Part shown: one piece after another, positions 1 to 11,258 of the stretch
Position numbering within the stretch: the first letter of the stretch is position 1
Layout: every line of letters begins with the position of its first letter
Assembly: GCA_015143295.1 (NCBI GenBank)
Contig: CM026554.1
Span: 53,504,627-53,568,626 of the forward strand
Length of the DNA: 64,000 nt
Reading direction: 5' to 3'
DNA from: Tetracentron sinense
Lineage: Eukaryota; Streptophyta; Magnoliopsida; Trochodendrales; Trochodendraceae
Program-made: the position numbers and the translations under genes
The notes under the pieces: model-generated
What the model was told of the DNA's origin: nothing
Databases searched by the model: none
What the model saw: the letters and a program-made list of their open reading frames with translations, nothing else

Positions 1-473
1 AAACATACCTCATATTTTATCTTATATTAGATATTAGTAGAGAAGTAGGAGTCTTCATTGACTCCTACGTCTTTGACTACTTAATGGCATCTCATTCCCA
101 ATCCAACAATACTTGCTCAGGGTCTTTACCCTAGGTTGTAGATTCGGGTCTATCAACTATCCCATCACTTTCATATACATAGCCTTCTTTGACTACTTAA
201 TGGGATGTGATCTAAGCGAGTTTCCTTGGAAGCGAGTTTGGGAAACGAGTTTCCTGGGAAGCAAGCAGTCCACCCTGGACATAGCTTCCCTGTAACTATG
301 GGTCATTCAAATGGGTTAATAACTTGCATAGTGGATCTCCTAGGTGGGATTCTGACCCCATTGCATTTACATTGATTATATGACAAAATGGCATTTCCTC
401 TCTTTTGGCTTCATTCTGGAGACTTTTGGCTGTCACTAAGCTAATGAATTTAGGTCTGTCTTTGTTTTTTCAG
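1..473 (+). other. Probable last intron of the kinase gene at 474
   Basis: No conserved coding stretch is visible. The segment ends in a pyrimidine run and CAG at 471-473, a good 3' splice site, so I read it as the right part of the intron before the kinase terminal exon. The upstream exons are outside the window. Confidence 0.6.
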
Positions 474-788
474 AATGTGAGGCCCACTGCAGAAAACCTC
501 CCCGAGGATATGGCTTTGATTCTAACTTCGTGTTGGAAGGAGGACCCAAATGACCGGCCCAACTTCAGCCAAATAGTGCAGATGCTCCTACATTACCTTT
601 CTACCATTTCACCACCAGAACCGATGATACTATCTCGGGTTTTCACTTCTGAGAACAGAGTCTTGCCACCGGAGTCACCAGGTACAAGCTCTTTGATGGC
701 TATACGAGACGACTTGGGGGGAACTCCTACAGCTAAGATGGAAAACAAGCTTAGAGGTTTCTTGTTCTGCTTCAACCAATGCTACTAA
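474..788 (+). CDS. ATN1-like (Raf-like) Ser/Thr protein kinase, terminal exon only
   Basis: This exon encodes the last 104 residues of a plant protein kinase. It opens NVRPTAENLPEDM and contains SCWKEDPNDRPNFSQI, which is kinase subdomain XI with its invariant arginine (RP). A tail follows with PPESPGTSSLMA and ends FCFNQCY. From memory this subdomain XI plus tail is typical of Arabidopsis ATN1 and its relatives in the Raf-like MAPKKK group C, soluble dual-specificity or Ser/Thr kinases. The start is set by the acceptor TTTTTTCAG ending at 473 and phase 0 reading; the open frame running upstream to 405 is intronic. The stop is TAA at 786-788. The catalytic loop and ATP site are left of the window, so activity cannot be judged. 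The neighbouring DNA is unrelated. The exon looks intact. Confidence 0.85.
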   Translation, partial: NVRPTAENLPEDMALILTSCWKEDPNDRPNFSQIVQMLLHYLSTISPPEPMILSRVFTSENRVLPPESPGTSSLMAIRDDLGGTPTAKMENKLRGFLFCFNQCY

Positions 789-845
789 TCCTCCTGAAGA
801 AATGAACAGGAATGCTACTAATCCTCCTGAAGAAATGAACAGGAA
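780..845 (+). repeat. 33 bp tandem duplication across the kinase stop codon
   Basis: A 33 bp unit starting TGCTACTAATCCTCC at 780 is repeated exactly at 813. It copies the last two coding codons, the TAA and the first part of the 3' UTR. Because the first stop is kept, the protein is unchanged. Confidence 0.9.
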
Positions 846-1742
846 GACGAGAGAAGGACGGGGATCTATTTTGCAGTCCAAGTGGGGGATCCCTATTTTT
901 TGTAAGGCAATCTCAATGAACTATATGCTCTAATCCAACAAATTTATCATGGTAAATGATCGATATTTAATTTGACCAGGTTATTCAATTTAGTTTCCTA
1001 TGGCCCGAGGGCCTAAAATCTATAGGCCCTCTTACACAAAGGCCGGGCAACCCAGCCCTCCTATTCTTCGAATTGCATTGTCGGTCCCCAAGTCTAAATA
1101 AAGGAGTAGATTAGTTGATGTTAGTAGGAGAATGTTTGATAACGTTGACAATTTAAAATTAATAATAATCCATTAAATATTATGATTAAAAAAAAAAATT
1201 ATAAACAAGCTCGGCATTGCCCTTATTCTTGACAATAAGGCTAGGTGGGCCTAACAATTTAGGCACTCGGAGGGCTTCTTCTGCGTTAGGACATTTCTCT
1301 TGTAAGTGAGAGTGAGGGTGGAGCTTGGACAGACGCTTGCCGACCTATTGACAGCCCAAAGTGCTACACAAAAAAGTGTTAAAAAATTGATTGTGCTGTG
1401 TGATGTAACGAGGAGAGTGAACAAGCGCCTTTAATGTGTGTGCCTCTTACCATTTCTTATTCAGAAATGCTAACCCCAGTGCAGTCTTCCAAAAGACACA
1501 AGGTAGTTGCAAACTATCTCCTTGCAACACCACGTGCTGCATCCACTCTGTGTCTTGGAAAATATTGACTCTTATTTCTTTTTCTCACGTGTTGAAGACC
1601 GTTTAACTAACTACAAGGCTAAACACGAACCAAGCTTGAGCTCACGGCCACCATCAGTCCACCACTCTCCTACCATCCTATGGGCTACGGTGCACGTATC
1701 AAAATTTTTTTTTTCACATAGAGATAGGGTTGTTATTTGTTA
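789..1742. other. Kinase 3' UTR and intergenic DNA
   Basis: The kinase 3' UTR is followed by AT-rich DNA with short GC-rich stretches (about 1005-1075 and 1210-1280) that look like worn transposon remnants. I see no gene. Confidence 0.5.
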
Positions 1743-1925
1743 GCTAACCCTAACCCTATTACTCTCAGTGCTTAGAGCGTCATACGGTTAGACCAAACCC
1801 TAATTCTAACCCTACTGCTCTCATTGCTCTGAGGTTCAAATGGTCAGACCAAACCCTAACCCTATCCCTACTACTCTCAGTGCTTGGAGCTTCAGATGGT
1901 TAGACCAAACCCTAACCCTGTAAAA
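1743..1925 (+). repeat. 56 bp tandem repeat rich in telobox motifs
   Basis: Three diverged copies of a 56 bp unit contain ACCAAACCCTAA at about 1791, 1847 and 1903, plus CTCTCAGTGCTT or a variant. AAACCCTAA is the plant telobox. More CCCTAA-like words continue to about 2045. This is too degenerate to be an interstitial telomere array. Confidence 0.75.
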
Positions 1926-2862
1926 CCAAAACCCCTTTAAACCCTAACCTTCGAATTTCTAAAACCCTAAGTCCCTAATCCAGTAACCTTAACCTTAACC
2001 TTAACCTCCTCAAAGCCTTAGATAGTCACCAAACCTTTACCCTAACCTCAGTCCATAATCTAATTCGAATTTTGAATTTTATTGTCTGATTAGTTTGATA
2101 ATTGTATTATGACATTGTTAATGGTTAAGTTTGTATTTTAATTGTTGAGTTTCTATTCTGATCTGATAATTCTATTAGTAGATACTATTTTTTGATATTG
2201 GGTATCAATATTTTCTGATTAGCTATCTGATTTTTGATAATGGTATCTGATTAGCTATCAATACTGTTTTTTTTTTATACCGGGTATCAATAGTAGAATC
2301 TGATTTTTTGTTGATTTGAATTTGTTGATTGTTGTTGATTAGAATTTGAACTTGTTGATTAGAAACTGAACTTGCTGATCAGGTTGACAATTGGTGTAGA
2401 AAAAAAATCTCGTCAACTCAAATGACAAAAAAATTCCCTCTCTTTTTTCCGGCCCTTGAGGGCAGGGCTAGGGCCCAATCAATCCCGACCCTTGAAGGGC
2501 TAGGGCTGGGCTAGGGCCCTACTCTTATAGGAAAGGGCAGGGCTAGGGTTGACCCTGACCCTGCCCCTACTCGACCCTTTGACAGCCCTACGTGGGATTA
2601 GTCTGAGCTTTCAAGGCTAACGATATTCACAATTATCAAAAACAAAAAACTACAAGGTAGGAAGCATCACTTACCCATCGGTAGTGTGTGCTAGTCACTA
2701 CTTCATTGATCTAGGTTCTATTCCCGAAAGGGTGTGAGTGTTGTCATTTTCATCCTCCCATGACTTAGAATAGATTTTAACCTACTAACCAGGGCTGCAG
2801 CCTCACAGCGAATCCCACAAAAACAAAAACAAAAAAAAACTAATAAAGCAGAGCATATAACT
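1926..2862. other. AT-rich intergenic DNA with a GC-rich hAT-like remnant
   Basis: 2050-2390 is built from TTGATT/TCTGAT words. 2450-2590 is GC-rich (repeats of GGGCTAGGG and GACCCTG) and ends near GACAGCCCT, resembling the end of a non-autonomous hAT element. No gene is seen. Confidence 0.4.
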
Positions 2863-3346
2863 AGGGTTGCACAAAGCTTGATCGGCCCGTTGGTGCGGCT
2901 TCGCTCAGCCCGAGATTGACCCAAATTTTAGACTCGAACATGCCAAGTCAAGCCTTAAAAAGAGCCCAAAAACTCAATCAAGCCGAGCTCGGGCCAACCC
3001 CTATGTTGCTGTTGCTTGAAGCCTGGCTCAATTGAGGCTTGATTCGGCTCGGCTCGAATATTAAAAAATAAAAAATTATATATATATATATATATATAAG
3101 TATTATAATTATAAATAATATAAAATATTATTTAAAAAAAAAAAAAAGTATTCAAGCTGAGATCAGCCAAGCCAAGCCCGACTTGAGCTTGAATCAATTT
3201 GGGTCGAGCCAAGCTTTTGAATTCGGGCCAAGCTTCGGGCCGTACTTTCAACTTCATTTCGGGCAGAACCGAGCTCGGGCCTAGATCATACTCTTTCAAG
3301 CCGGGCTTGGCCAAGCTCGGAAAAATCCAGCCTGAATACAACCCTA
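2863..3346. mobile_element. Non-autonomous hAT-like element, GAGCTCGG-rich
   Basis: The element starts TAGGGTTGCACAA and ends TACAACCCTA, giving short inverted ends of hAT style. The interior is dominated by GCCGAGCTCGG/AAGCTCGG words around an AT core (3062-3150), a type of element common in plant genomes. ATAACT flanks both ends, but a clean 8 bp target duplication is not evident. A related fragment lies at 47.7-47.9 kb. Confidence 0.5.
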
Positions 3347-3471
3347 TAACTGTCAAGCAGACGAGCCGGATCCAATACTAACAACCAGGCTTGGCCAAGC
3401 TCGGAAATGTCCAGCCCGAATACAACCCTATAACTGTCAAGCGGACGAGCCGGATCCGATACTACCAACCG
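3304..3471. repeat. 84 bp tandem duplication at the hAT-like element end
   Basis: GGCTTGGCCAAGCTCGGAAA starts at 3304 and again at 3388, with following sequence to CAACCCTATAACTGTC and GAGCCGGATCC also repeated. The right end and flank of the element are therefore duplicated in tandem. Confidence 0.8.
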
Positions 3472-4477
3472 TTACAGCCTAAGGATATTCCCTATATAAA
3501 AAAAAAAAAAAAAACAGTTTAAATACAAAGAGAAGCTCTGCTCCTCGGTTTTGTGCGGATCAACCTCTTTACACTATGATGGTGACAATCTAATAATTTG
3601 ACATTTTACAAAAGCGGCCCTAACTCTTTCAATAATTACAAATATGTCACGGCTAATTTAAAAAGGGTAGCTCCGCTTCAACGCTGTGAAGCAGACCTCT
3701 ACCTCAAAATTAATTTTATTTTTTAAATCTTTTTTTTTCTTTAATGTTTTTCTTGATTTGAGAAAAACAAAAAGGAAATGAATCTCTTACTAGAAAAAAG
3801 AAAAAAATATTAATCAGAAAAGAAAGCAGATCGGATGGTTAATGTAGCACCGACGAAGCCTTAACTTGGCAGAGTGGCAGAGATGATTACCCATCACACC
3901 AACCCTGTTATGCGGCGCATAATAAATAACAGCCTAGTGGCGACAAAGTTGAGAGGGAGAGAAAGAGCAAAAATCTTTGACTTCCTCTTCTCTAGGGATT
4001 TCAAGCATAAATTCGAAAACAAAAAGTCAAACTTCAAATCATCAAGAGTCTCTCCGGCCGTCAGATCCATCTCCGAGAGAGGAGGCGGCGTGTCTACCGA
4101 AAAAGAATGAAAAGACATGGTTGGATTGTCTTTCCCAATGGGCATGAAATTGCCGCCATTTCACCTCGAGAAATCCCATCCGTCTATTTATAGCCCAACA
4201 CATCATTTGTTATTCGCCGTCGCATCCAAGTCCCCACATGCCAAATAAATCCCTTCTTATTTTTTTATTTTATTATGAGGAATACTAGCCCTACCAACCA
4301 CCTGTCCATTTTCAGATTTAAAACGATTGCAATCCCTAAAAGTGTCTCTGAAGGGAAGGTAGTTAAAGCTACCTTAGGTGTAGCTGTGTGTTACATGACA
4401 AAGCTTCTCAAACCCCGCTTACTGCTGAGCCCATGCTCTAGATTTCAGGAGGTGAGGCTTATCATCTGAAATGGCCC
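3472..4477. other. Intergenic DNA, no gene seen
   Basis: Poly-A runs and AT-rich sequence. Short open frames on both strands around 3874-4145 overlap each other antiparallel, show no recognisable domain and are taken as chance. A GCTACCTTAGG-containing fragment at about 4367-4410 belongs to the repeat family at 32.6-33.1 kb. Confidence 0.5.
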
Positions 4478-4815
4478 CATTTAAAATCTCATATGCTCTA
4501 AGAGCATGTTCTCGGCCCTAAGCAAAGTCTTATTTCAAATGATAAAACTTCTAAGGCCTCCTTAGGGTCCAGACGATGCTCTAAGTGCATGAGATTTTAA
4601 GTAGGGCTTATCATGGGAAATAAATCCTGCATGAAATCCTATTCTCTTGGAGTATGATCTCGGCCCTAATGGGGTCTCAATAGCAAAGTTCTATTTCAAA
4701 GAATAAAACTTCTAAGACCATACTCTAAGTGCATGGGATTTCAGATGGAGCCTACCATGTGAAATGGGTGCCACCTGAAATCTCATGCTCTTAGAGCATG
4801 GTCTCGACCCTAATA
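4478..4815. repeat. Degenerate ~147 bp tandem repeat, three units
   Basis: Units start near 4482, 4632 and 4776. Each has a version of AATCTCATGCTCTTAGAGCA, itself a small palindrome, followed by GTCTCGGCCCTAA and by TATTTCAAA. The repeated palindromes suggest a fossil fold-back element multiplied in tandem. Confidence 0.65.
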
Positions 4816-4970
4816 TGAGGTCTTAATAGTAAGTCATATTTCCAAAAACAAAAAAAATCAAGGTAGGAGAGTAGGACTTACTGACTTAGCACCTCTTTTT
4901 AATTTTAGAGCAATGTTTGGTCCACTTTCCTCCTATCCACTTTTTTCATCTTGAAACCAAATCCTATAAG

Positions 4971-5288
4971 TCCGGTTAATCACCCCTAAGGCCACCATGT
5001 GTCTCTTTTGACACCCCTTAATTGTGGTTAAGAGTTACCACCCTTAGAGTTCACCCACCCATCCTTGAATTTTAGAAAAAAATATTAGTTCTTTTTATAA
5101 ATATTTTATTATTAAAAAAAACCCTAAAAATATGTTTTTAATATTAAAAAAATTGATATTTTTTCTAAAAACTAAGGATGTGGGTGAACTAGGGGTGGGT
5201 GAATCTTAACCACAGTTAAGCAGTGTCAAAAGGGACACATGGCGACCTCATTGAGTGATAACCAGATTTGCCAAATCCAGTTATCACC
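4971..5288. mobile_element. Fold-back MITE, TTAACC-module family (family F)
   Basis: Two arms of about 110 bp face each other. The left arm reads CACCATGTGTCTCTTTTGAC, then ACACCCCTTAATTGTGG, then GTTCACCCACCCATCC. The right arm is its inverse (GGGTGAATCTTAACCACAG, GGGACACATGGCGACC). The outer ends carry GGTTAATCACC / GATAACCAG. The loop is A/T-rich. No coding capacity. Confidence 0.75.
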
Positions 5289-5299
5289 ATAGAGGATTT

Positions 5300-5453
5300 G
5301 GTCTCTTTCATCTTTAGATAAGAAAAATACCATATTTTAATAATGGGACTATCACTTTTTCTTTTCTTTTTTGTTATTAATTATATAGAAAAAGAGAAAG
5401 TGACTTTTAGTTATTTTGGTGAGTAAAATTTGGTGAGACCGATATGAATGCTC
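5300..5453. mobile_element. Truncated Tourist-like MITE of the 45 kb family
   Basis: ATTTTGGTGAGTAAAATTTG followed by GAATGCTC and TTA matches the end of the elements at 44973 and 45422. The left boundary is not clear. Confidence 0.5.
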
Positions 5454-7793
5454 TTAGTGATTAGTTATAGACAGTTGAGATTAAGTAGTATATTTAGGAG
5501 TACCCATAGAGCAACTCGTATAAAAATAGTTAATTTTCCTAACACTTAACTTTAGACATCATGCCACAACCAATTGTAATGAATTCAGGGAGAGTTCAAC
5601 CGGGTTAATATGATAATATCTATTCTTAATGATTAATTTTTCTTAAACATTCTGTCTCTTTTCATGTAGTAAGTTATCTTTAGTGAAAATGTCAAATTAT
5701 CTTTGTATATAATAGAATGATATATTCAAATTATATGGGTAAAAAATACTTTAACATGCTATCAAGTTCACTTTAGTATTGTTTTTTTTTTTAGGTTAAA
5801 ACTTTCGGTCTTGCTAACGTTCAAATATCTTTTTTCATTTTGTCTAATGGCACACCCAGCCCTCTCTCTCATATACACAATGGGACATACCAACAACACC
5901 TTCGAATTTCTTCTCCCCCTCACACACCACCTCTCTCTTTTTTTTTTTTCTCTCTCTCTCTATAGGATCCACCACTACCTCGCGCTTCTCTCCCCCCCCT
6001 TCGTACCACACCTCCCAACTTCTTTATCTTTCTCTCTAATCACCCGCATTTCTCTTTCTTGAGCAAGATGAGGCATACCGTGCATTCTCTTAATTAAGCA
6101 CATAGTATGAACAACGTAAATTTCTTATTAATTATTTTGAATATTGTTCTTTATTTCGTTTAGAGAAAGGAAGAAAAAGATTGTATAGTTTACTAGTGGT
6201 TCAAATAGGATAATGCAATAATTAAATTTGTTTAATCTTTCTCTAGTGTACTTTTCTTTTTTATTTTCTTTCTAATGCACTTTTTTTTTTTTAATTTTAA
6301 TTATTTCTATAGTTTTTCAACGAAACTCGCAAGTTGCATGGTTTTCTTTTTTGACTGGATACTCAAATAAATTCCTCATGTAGTGACCAAAAATAATAAT
6401 AATAATAAATTCCTCTTGATTAGATTTGTAGGAAAATGACAAAATGTAAATTTTAACTGATTTTGGATAGAAAAAATGTTCGAAGCAATGACTAATTCCA
6501 TCTATAAAGGGAGTGGAAGAAAATTTTATGAACAAAGACAAAATCAAGAGTTAAAAAACAAAGATTGAGAAGGTATATTTAATTATTTTACTAATTAAAA
6601 GAAAATATCACTATTAAATTATACTTTATTAAAAAAAAATTTATATAAATATTGACTAATTTAGTTGTTCTACAAACAAACACCACTAAAGAGTTCACTT
6701 AAAAAAGGATGAATGATTAAATTACTGAAAACAATGTTAGCTAATAAGTGTAACATCTTCACATATAAAGTTGCACACTTAATGTGTTGTCTAATTTTTT
6801 TAAAACTGCAAATGACTTTCAATGGTTAGAAAAAGTGACAATAAAACCCCTAAATTGTCATTTACTCAGGGTTAAACGATGATCAAATATTTTTGCTTCA
6901 AATTTTTTAAGTGAACATAATGTTTCATTTTGGTAGTGAAAAATACAAGGCAAATTCGTGGTTGTTGATATTTCACTAAAAATGATTATTATCAAGTTTT
7001 CAGTTCTCCTTCAATATTGATTGGACCAATATTGGTGGAATACTAAATCAAATAAATATTTTTTTCATTTTTATGTACTTGTGTATTGTATTGGCCTTTC
7101 ACTAATGTGTGTGTATATAGAGAGAGAAGGAATTTCATTAGCATTTCTCACTAAGTAGTTCAAGTGAGAAGCCCTCTAGAACCTCAACACGTTACATAAA
7201 AAAAGGTCAATTGAACGATTTTAGATTGTACAATTAGAACTTAGCTTGTCAATATGAATCCCCTAGGATTCACTAAACCCTATATAGGTTATAAAAATTC
7301 TTGATTTTTTGAACTTGAATCAAATAGTATAGAAACATCGACTCGGTCTTCTTCTTCTTTTTTGTTTTGTTTTTTTTTTTTTTTTTTTAACAATATGTCC
7401 ATATACACACACACACATCTGGTTCGTGAATAACCAACCATCACACTAATGGTTTGTAAGGGAACCTACCTTCTATATCAAAAGCTCTTATTCTCAAGCT
7501 ACCTCCTTCAATCTTCCACCTTAAATGCATATGTTGGCTATTGAGTCGACATCCATAGATGTATTAATTGGGTTTATACAAAAGAAAGCATTTTTACCAC
7601 TTTTATTTTACAAAAGTCAATTATCCATCTAATCACCTATTTAATATTTGATTGAATGCATGAGTGCTTAAAAACTCTCGTGAGTTTATCAGGTTGTGTT
7701 CTTTTCCTGTGTATTTGAGGTGTGTTTTTCAAAGTCTCGGATTTTTAAAATACATATGCTGTTATTATACGCAAAATTCCGGAACTTTAAAAC
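5454..7793. other. AT-rich intergenic DNA, nothing recognised
   Basis: Contains CT-rich runs (5930-5960), poly-T/poly-A tracts, a CA repeat near 7402 and many short chance frames. I see no gene, RNA or delimitable transposon. Confidence 0.5.
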
Positions 7794-8009
7794 GGGATGA
7801 GATTTGATCTGGCAATAAGACCAAAACCATCCGGTGATGGTTTTGGTTCGACATGTGGCGATAAAAAGGAGAGATGTCATTTTATTTTTCCCCTTTTTTT
7901 TTTACTTCTCACCAATTGATATCTTCCCCTTTTTTATCGCCACATGTCCCACACCAAAACCATCACATGATGGTTTTGGTTCGGCTATCGCCAGATCAAA
8001 TCCCATCCC
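7794..8009. mobile_element. Mutator-like MITE, 216 bp, long TIRs, 9 bp TSD
   Basis: Terminal inverted repeats of about 45 bp begin GGGATGAGATTTGATCTGGC and end GCCAGATCAAATCCCATCCC. Flanks CTTTAAAAC (7785-7793) and CTCTAAAAC (8010-8018) match at 8 of 9 positions, as expected for a Mutator 9 bp target duplication. The same family occurs at 43241. Confidence 0.8.
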
Positions 8010-8257
8010 CTCTAAAACTCATGAGATTTTAAAAGCTCACAAAAATGGGTTTTCGAAAACCCAACCAAAAGGCTCATGCATTGAAACGCAAAACCCTGTA
8101 GTCTTTTATAAGGACCCTCCCGATAAAACACAACAACTCCTTTTCCTCACAAAATGGGAAAGTGAATCACTTTCACTCTATTATTCTCGGAATCTACTGT
8201 AGCCGTCATCATCGCCATCTCCATTGTATGCCGTCGTCGTCACTGGTTTTTTTCATC

Positions 8258-8600
8258 CACTACAACACTAAAGCTCTTTAGCAGCGTTTTTTTAGCGACG
8301 GTTAAAGAAAACCATAGCTATATATTATCTGGGACGACAGTATAATAATACCGCCGTAGCTTTCTGTATTCGGCATAAAATTAACGACGGTTTGTGAATC
8401 ACCATTGTTAATAATAATAATCAACAACAGTTATTTACTAAACCGTCGTTGAAATAGATCCCTCCATCACTTTTGGTTTCCCGCCAAACCATTCCCGGCA
8501 TTACATAAACGATGGTTTTTGCTATTACCGTCGTTTATTATTTATAATGTACGACAATATTTAAAAACCGTCGGTGAATCCCTTTAATGAGGCCCTGACA
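8258..8600 (+). mobile_element. CACTA (En/Spm-type) element, one end
   Basis: CACTACAACACTAAAGC is a CACTA terminus. It is followed by many subterminal copies, in both orientations, of a motif like AACGACGGTTT / ACCGTCG, the typical transposase-binding arrangement. The partner terminus (a TTGTAGTG end) was not found downstream, so the element is probably truncated or very diverged. Confidence 0.65.
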
Positions 8601-8639
8601 GTTTCTCCTCATTTCTCCTTTCCTTACGCGATTTTCTTC

Positions 8640-9065
8640 TGCTCTCCCCTCTACCCTTCTCCTCTTCTCGTGTTCTCCGGCCATCTACACCACCTCCGGC
8701 CATCTCCACCACCTCCGTCACGGTAGCCACCACCCTCTACGGCCATCTCCACCACTGTCAACAGCTCCACCACCCTCTACGGCTCCACCACCCTCAATGG
8801 TAAGGTCTCTCTCTCCCTGGTTTTTTCTTTCTCTCTGTAATCTCTCTCAATCCTTCTCTCTATGCAGCTCCACCACCCCCGACCACCTCTGTGCAGCCCC
8901 ACCACCCTCAACGACCTCAACGGTAAGGTTTCTCTCTCTCCCTAGTTCTTTCTCTCTCTGTGTAATCTCTCTCAATCTCTCTCTATGCAGCTCCGGCCAC
9001 CTCTGTGCAGCTCCACCTCACGGTAATCTCTCTCTCTGTAATGCATGCATGCATGTACTCTGTGT
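8640..9065 (+). repeat. Iterated 'mini-exon/intron-like' units next to the CACTA end
   Basis: After GGCCATCT(C/A)CACCACCTCCG repeats come two units of about 125 bp. Each begins CGGTAAGGT or TGGTAAGGT, continues with CTCTCT-rich DNA, and ends TCTCTCTATGCAGCTCC; a third begins CGGTAATCTC. Each looks like a 5' splice site, pyrimidine-rich intron and 3' splice site followed by a short Pro/Ser-rich segment. Probably tandem duplication of a captured gene piece rather than a working gene. Confidence 0.6.
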
Positions 9066-9304
9066 CGTTTTACAAATTTAAGGTTTTGTCGGTAATTTCG
9101 TTTTGGGGTTTTTTTGATTTTGTAATTTCTTTTTGGAGTGTTGTAATTTCTCCCTATAATTTAGGGTTATTAATTAATTAATAAGCCTGTTTGAATCATG
9201 TATGCATGCATGAAATATTTGAATTATGCGTTATTGAAATTATTTGAATTAGTTTGATATTTGAATTATATAATTTCTCTCTATGTGTTAATTTGATATT
9301 TGTA

Positions 9305-9866
9305 ATGCAATGGCCATGTGTCCCTTTTAACACTCCTTTAACTATGGTTAAGCTTAAGAAAATTAAAATAAATATTTTGGTTTTTTTTATTTCTAAAAAC
9401 CAAGTTTAGATTGCTTAACTATAGGAGTGAGTGAATCTTTAACTACAGTTGATGTGTGGTAAAAAAGGGGCATTGACCAATATTGAAGACTGTACATTAG
9501 AATAGGTAGTCTACTGGGGTGATAAGATTTGTATTTCCCATTAAGGGCAGTGATTAGCACACCCCGCATTAGAATAGGTAATCTAATGCAATGGCCATGT
9601 GTCTCTTTTAACATTCCTTTAACTATGGTTAAGCTTAAGAAAATTAAAATAAATATTTCGGTATTTTTGATTTTTAAAAACCAAACTTAGATTCGGCCTC
9701 TGTAGGAGTGAGTGAATTTTTAACTACAGTTGATGTGTGGTAAAAAAGGGGCATTTATCAATGAAGACTGTACATTAGAATATGTAGTCTACTGGGGCGG
9801 TAAGTTATGTATTTCTCATTAAGGGCAGTGATTAGCACACCCCGCATTAGAATAGGTAATTTAATG
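9305..9866 (+). repeat. 281 bp tandem duplication of a family F relative
   Basis: The unit starting ATGCAATGGCCATGTGTC at 9305 recurs at 9586 with high similarity throughout, including CTTTAACTATGGTTAAGC, AACTACAGTTGATGTGTGG and GATTAGCACACCCCGCATT. A single related copy lies at 18781-19034. Confidence 0.8.
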
Positions 9867-9894
9867 TAATTAATTAATCCAAGAAAATGGTGGA

Positions 9895-11258
9895 GGGTAA
9901 ATTACACTAATTACCTCCCTTGAGGTTTGATGAAATTTCAGAAACCTCCCCTCTAGTTTCTGAAATTACATTGCCCTCCTATCAACTTTGGTTGTATGTA
10001 ACATATACCCCCTTCCCTTAAGTTTACCGTTACTTTATGGATGGACTTTGAAGATGTCATCATTTAAACATTTTAAAATATCTAAATTATCATTTTTCAG
10101 CACAAAGTTCGCTAATTCAATTAAATAAATGATAATTGGTTTCTAACCAAGGTTAATAATATCAACTAAAGGTTAATATATATTTCCAAAATCAATATTT
10201 TTTTTTTTCTAAAAACCAATGTTAGATAGATGAACTCTAGGGGTGAGTGAATCTTAACCATAGTTAGTGGGTATTAAAAGGGACACATGACGATTTATAG
10301 AGATCCTTTAACTATGGTTAAACATAATTAATCTAAGGTTACTATTGTTAATTTTTTCTTAAAAGCAAGATTAGATAGATTAATCCTAGGGGTGAGTAAA
10401 TCTTAAGCACAATTAAGTGGGTGTTAAAGGGGACACATGGCGGCTTGTAGAGCTCCCTTTAATTGTGGTTAAGTGTAATCAACCTAAGGTTTTGTTTTCT
10501 TCTAAAAATCAAGGTTAAATGGATGAATTCTTGGAGTGAGTGAATTTTAACCACAGTTAGTGGGCGTTAAAGGGGACACGTGGTAGCTTGTAGAGCTCCT
10601 TTAATTGTGGTTAAGCTTAAGCAACCTAAGGTTCTTTTTCTAAAATCAAGGTTTGATGGATGAACCCTAAGGGTGAGTGAGTTTTAACCATAGTTAGTGG
10701 GTGTTAAAAGGGACACATGGCGACTTATAGATATCATTTAACTATGGTTAAACATAATTAACCTAAGATTAATATTGTTTTAATTTTATTTTCTTATTAC
10801 CAAGGTTAGATTAATGAGTACTGGGATGAGTGAATCTTAACCATAGTTAGTGGGTGTTAAAAAGGGCACATGGCGGTTTGTAGAACCTTCTTTAATTGTG
10901 GTTTAGCATAACCAACCTAAGGTTATTTTTTCCCTAAAACTAAGGTTAGATGGATAAACCCTAGGGGTGAGTAAATCTTAATCATAGTTAATGAGTATTA
11001 AAATTAAGGGACATGTGGCGGCTTGGGAGTTTATGTTTTTCTTGAGTTTAGATGTGCAACAGGAGGCGCTGCTATTGTCCCTTTCTGTCTTGGGGAGGCT
11101 TACGCCCCATAGAAACTGTCTACTTGAGACTGTCCCTTGGCCCGTATAACAGTGTTTATATTAAGAGCTTGACAAGGGAGGGCAGTGTAATTTCAAAAAT
11201 TAGAGGGGCGGTTTCTGAAATTTCACCAAACCTCAAAGGAGGTGAGTGTCATTTACTC
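9895..11258. mobile_element. Non-autonomous Mutator-like element, 1.36 kb, ~85 bp TIRs
   Basis: The left end starts GGGTAAATTACACTAATTAC and continues through GAAATTTCAGAAACCTCCCC. The right end is its inverse, ending GTGAGTGTCATTTACTC. Flanking 9-mers AATGGTGGA and AATGGTTTA agree at 7 of 9 positions. There is no transposase; the interior is a tandem array (10140-11010). Confidence 0.7.
10140..11010 (+). repeat. Tandem array of ~145 bp units inside the Mutator-like element
   Basis: Six units can be followed by their (A/G)TTAGTGGGTGTTAAA-like words near 10262, 10413, 10556, 10691, 10846 and 10985. Each has GGGACACATGGCGRCTT, TTTAATTGTGGTTAAGC and AACCTAAGGTT. Each unit contains both arms of family F, so a fold-back sequence has been turned into a small satellite. 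Confidence 0.8.

Noticed and set aside
113-295. Possible upstream kinase exon
   Set aside because: The translation has no kinase motif and no plausible splice sites; treated as intron.
1743-2045. Interstitial telomere
   Set aside because: CCCTAA words are embedded in a 56 bp unit and are not contiguous heptamers; telobox-rich tandem repeat fits better.
3874-4145. Paired 78- and 83-residue frames on opposite strands
   Set aside because: They overlap antiparallel, show no domain and sit in repeat-derived DNA.
4478-4815. CRISPR-like array of repeats
   Set aside because: Three long diverged units of ~147 bp without uniform spacers in a plant genome; a tandem fold-back repeat explains it.
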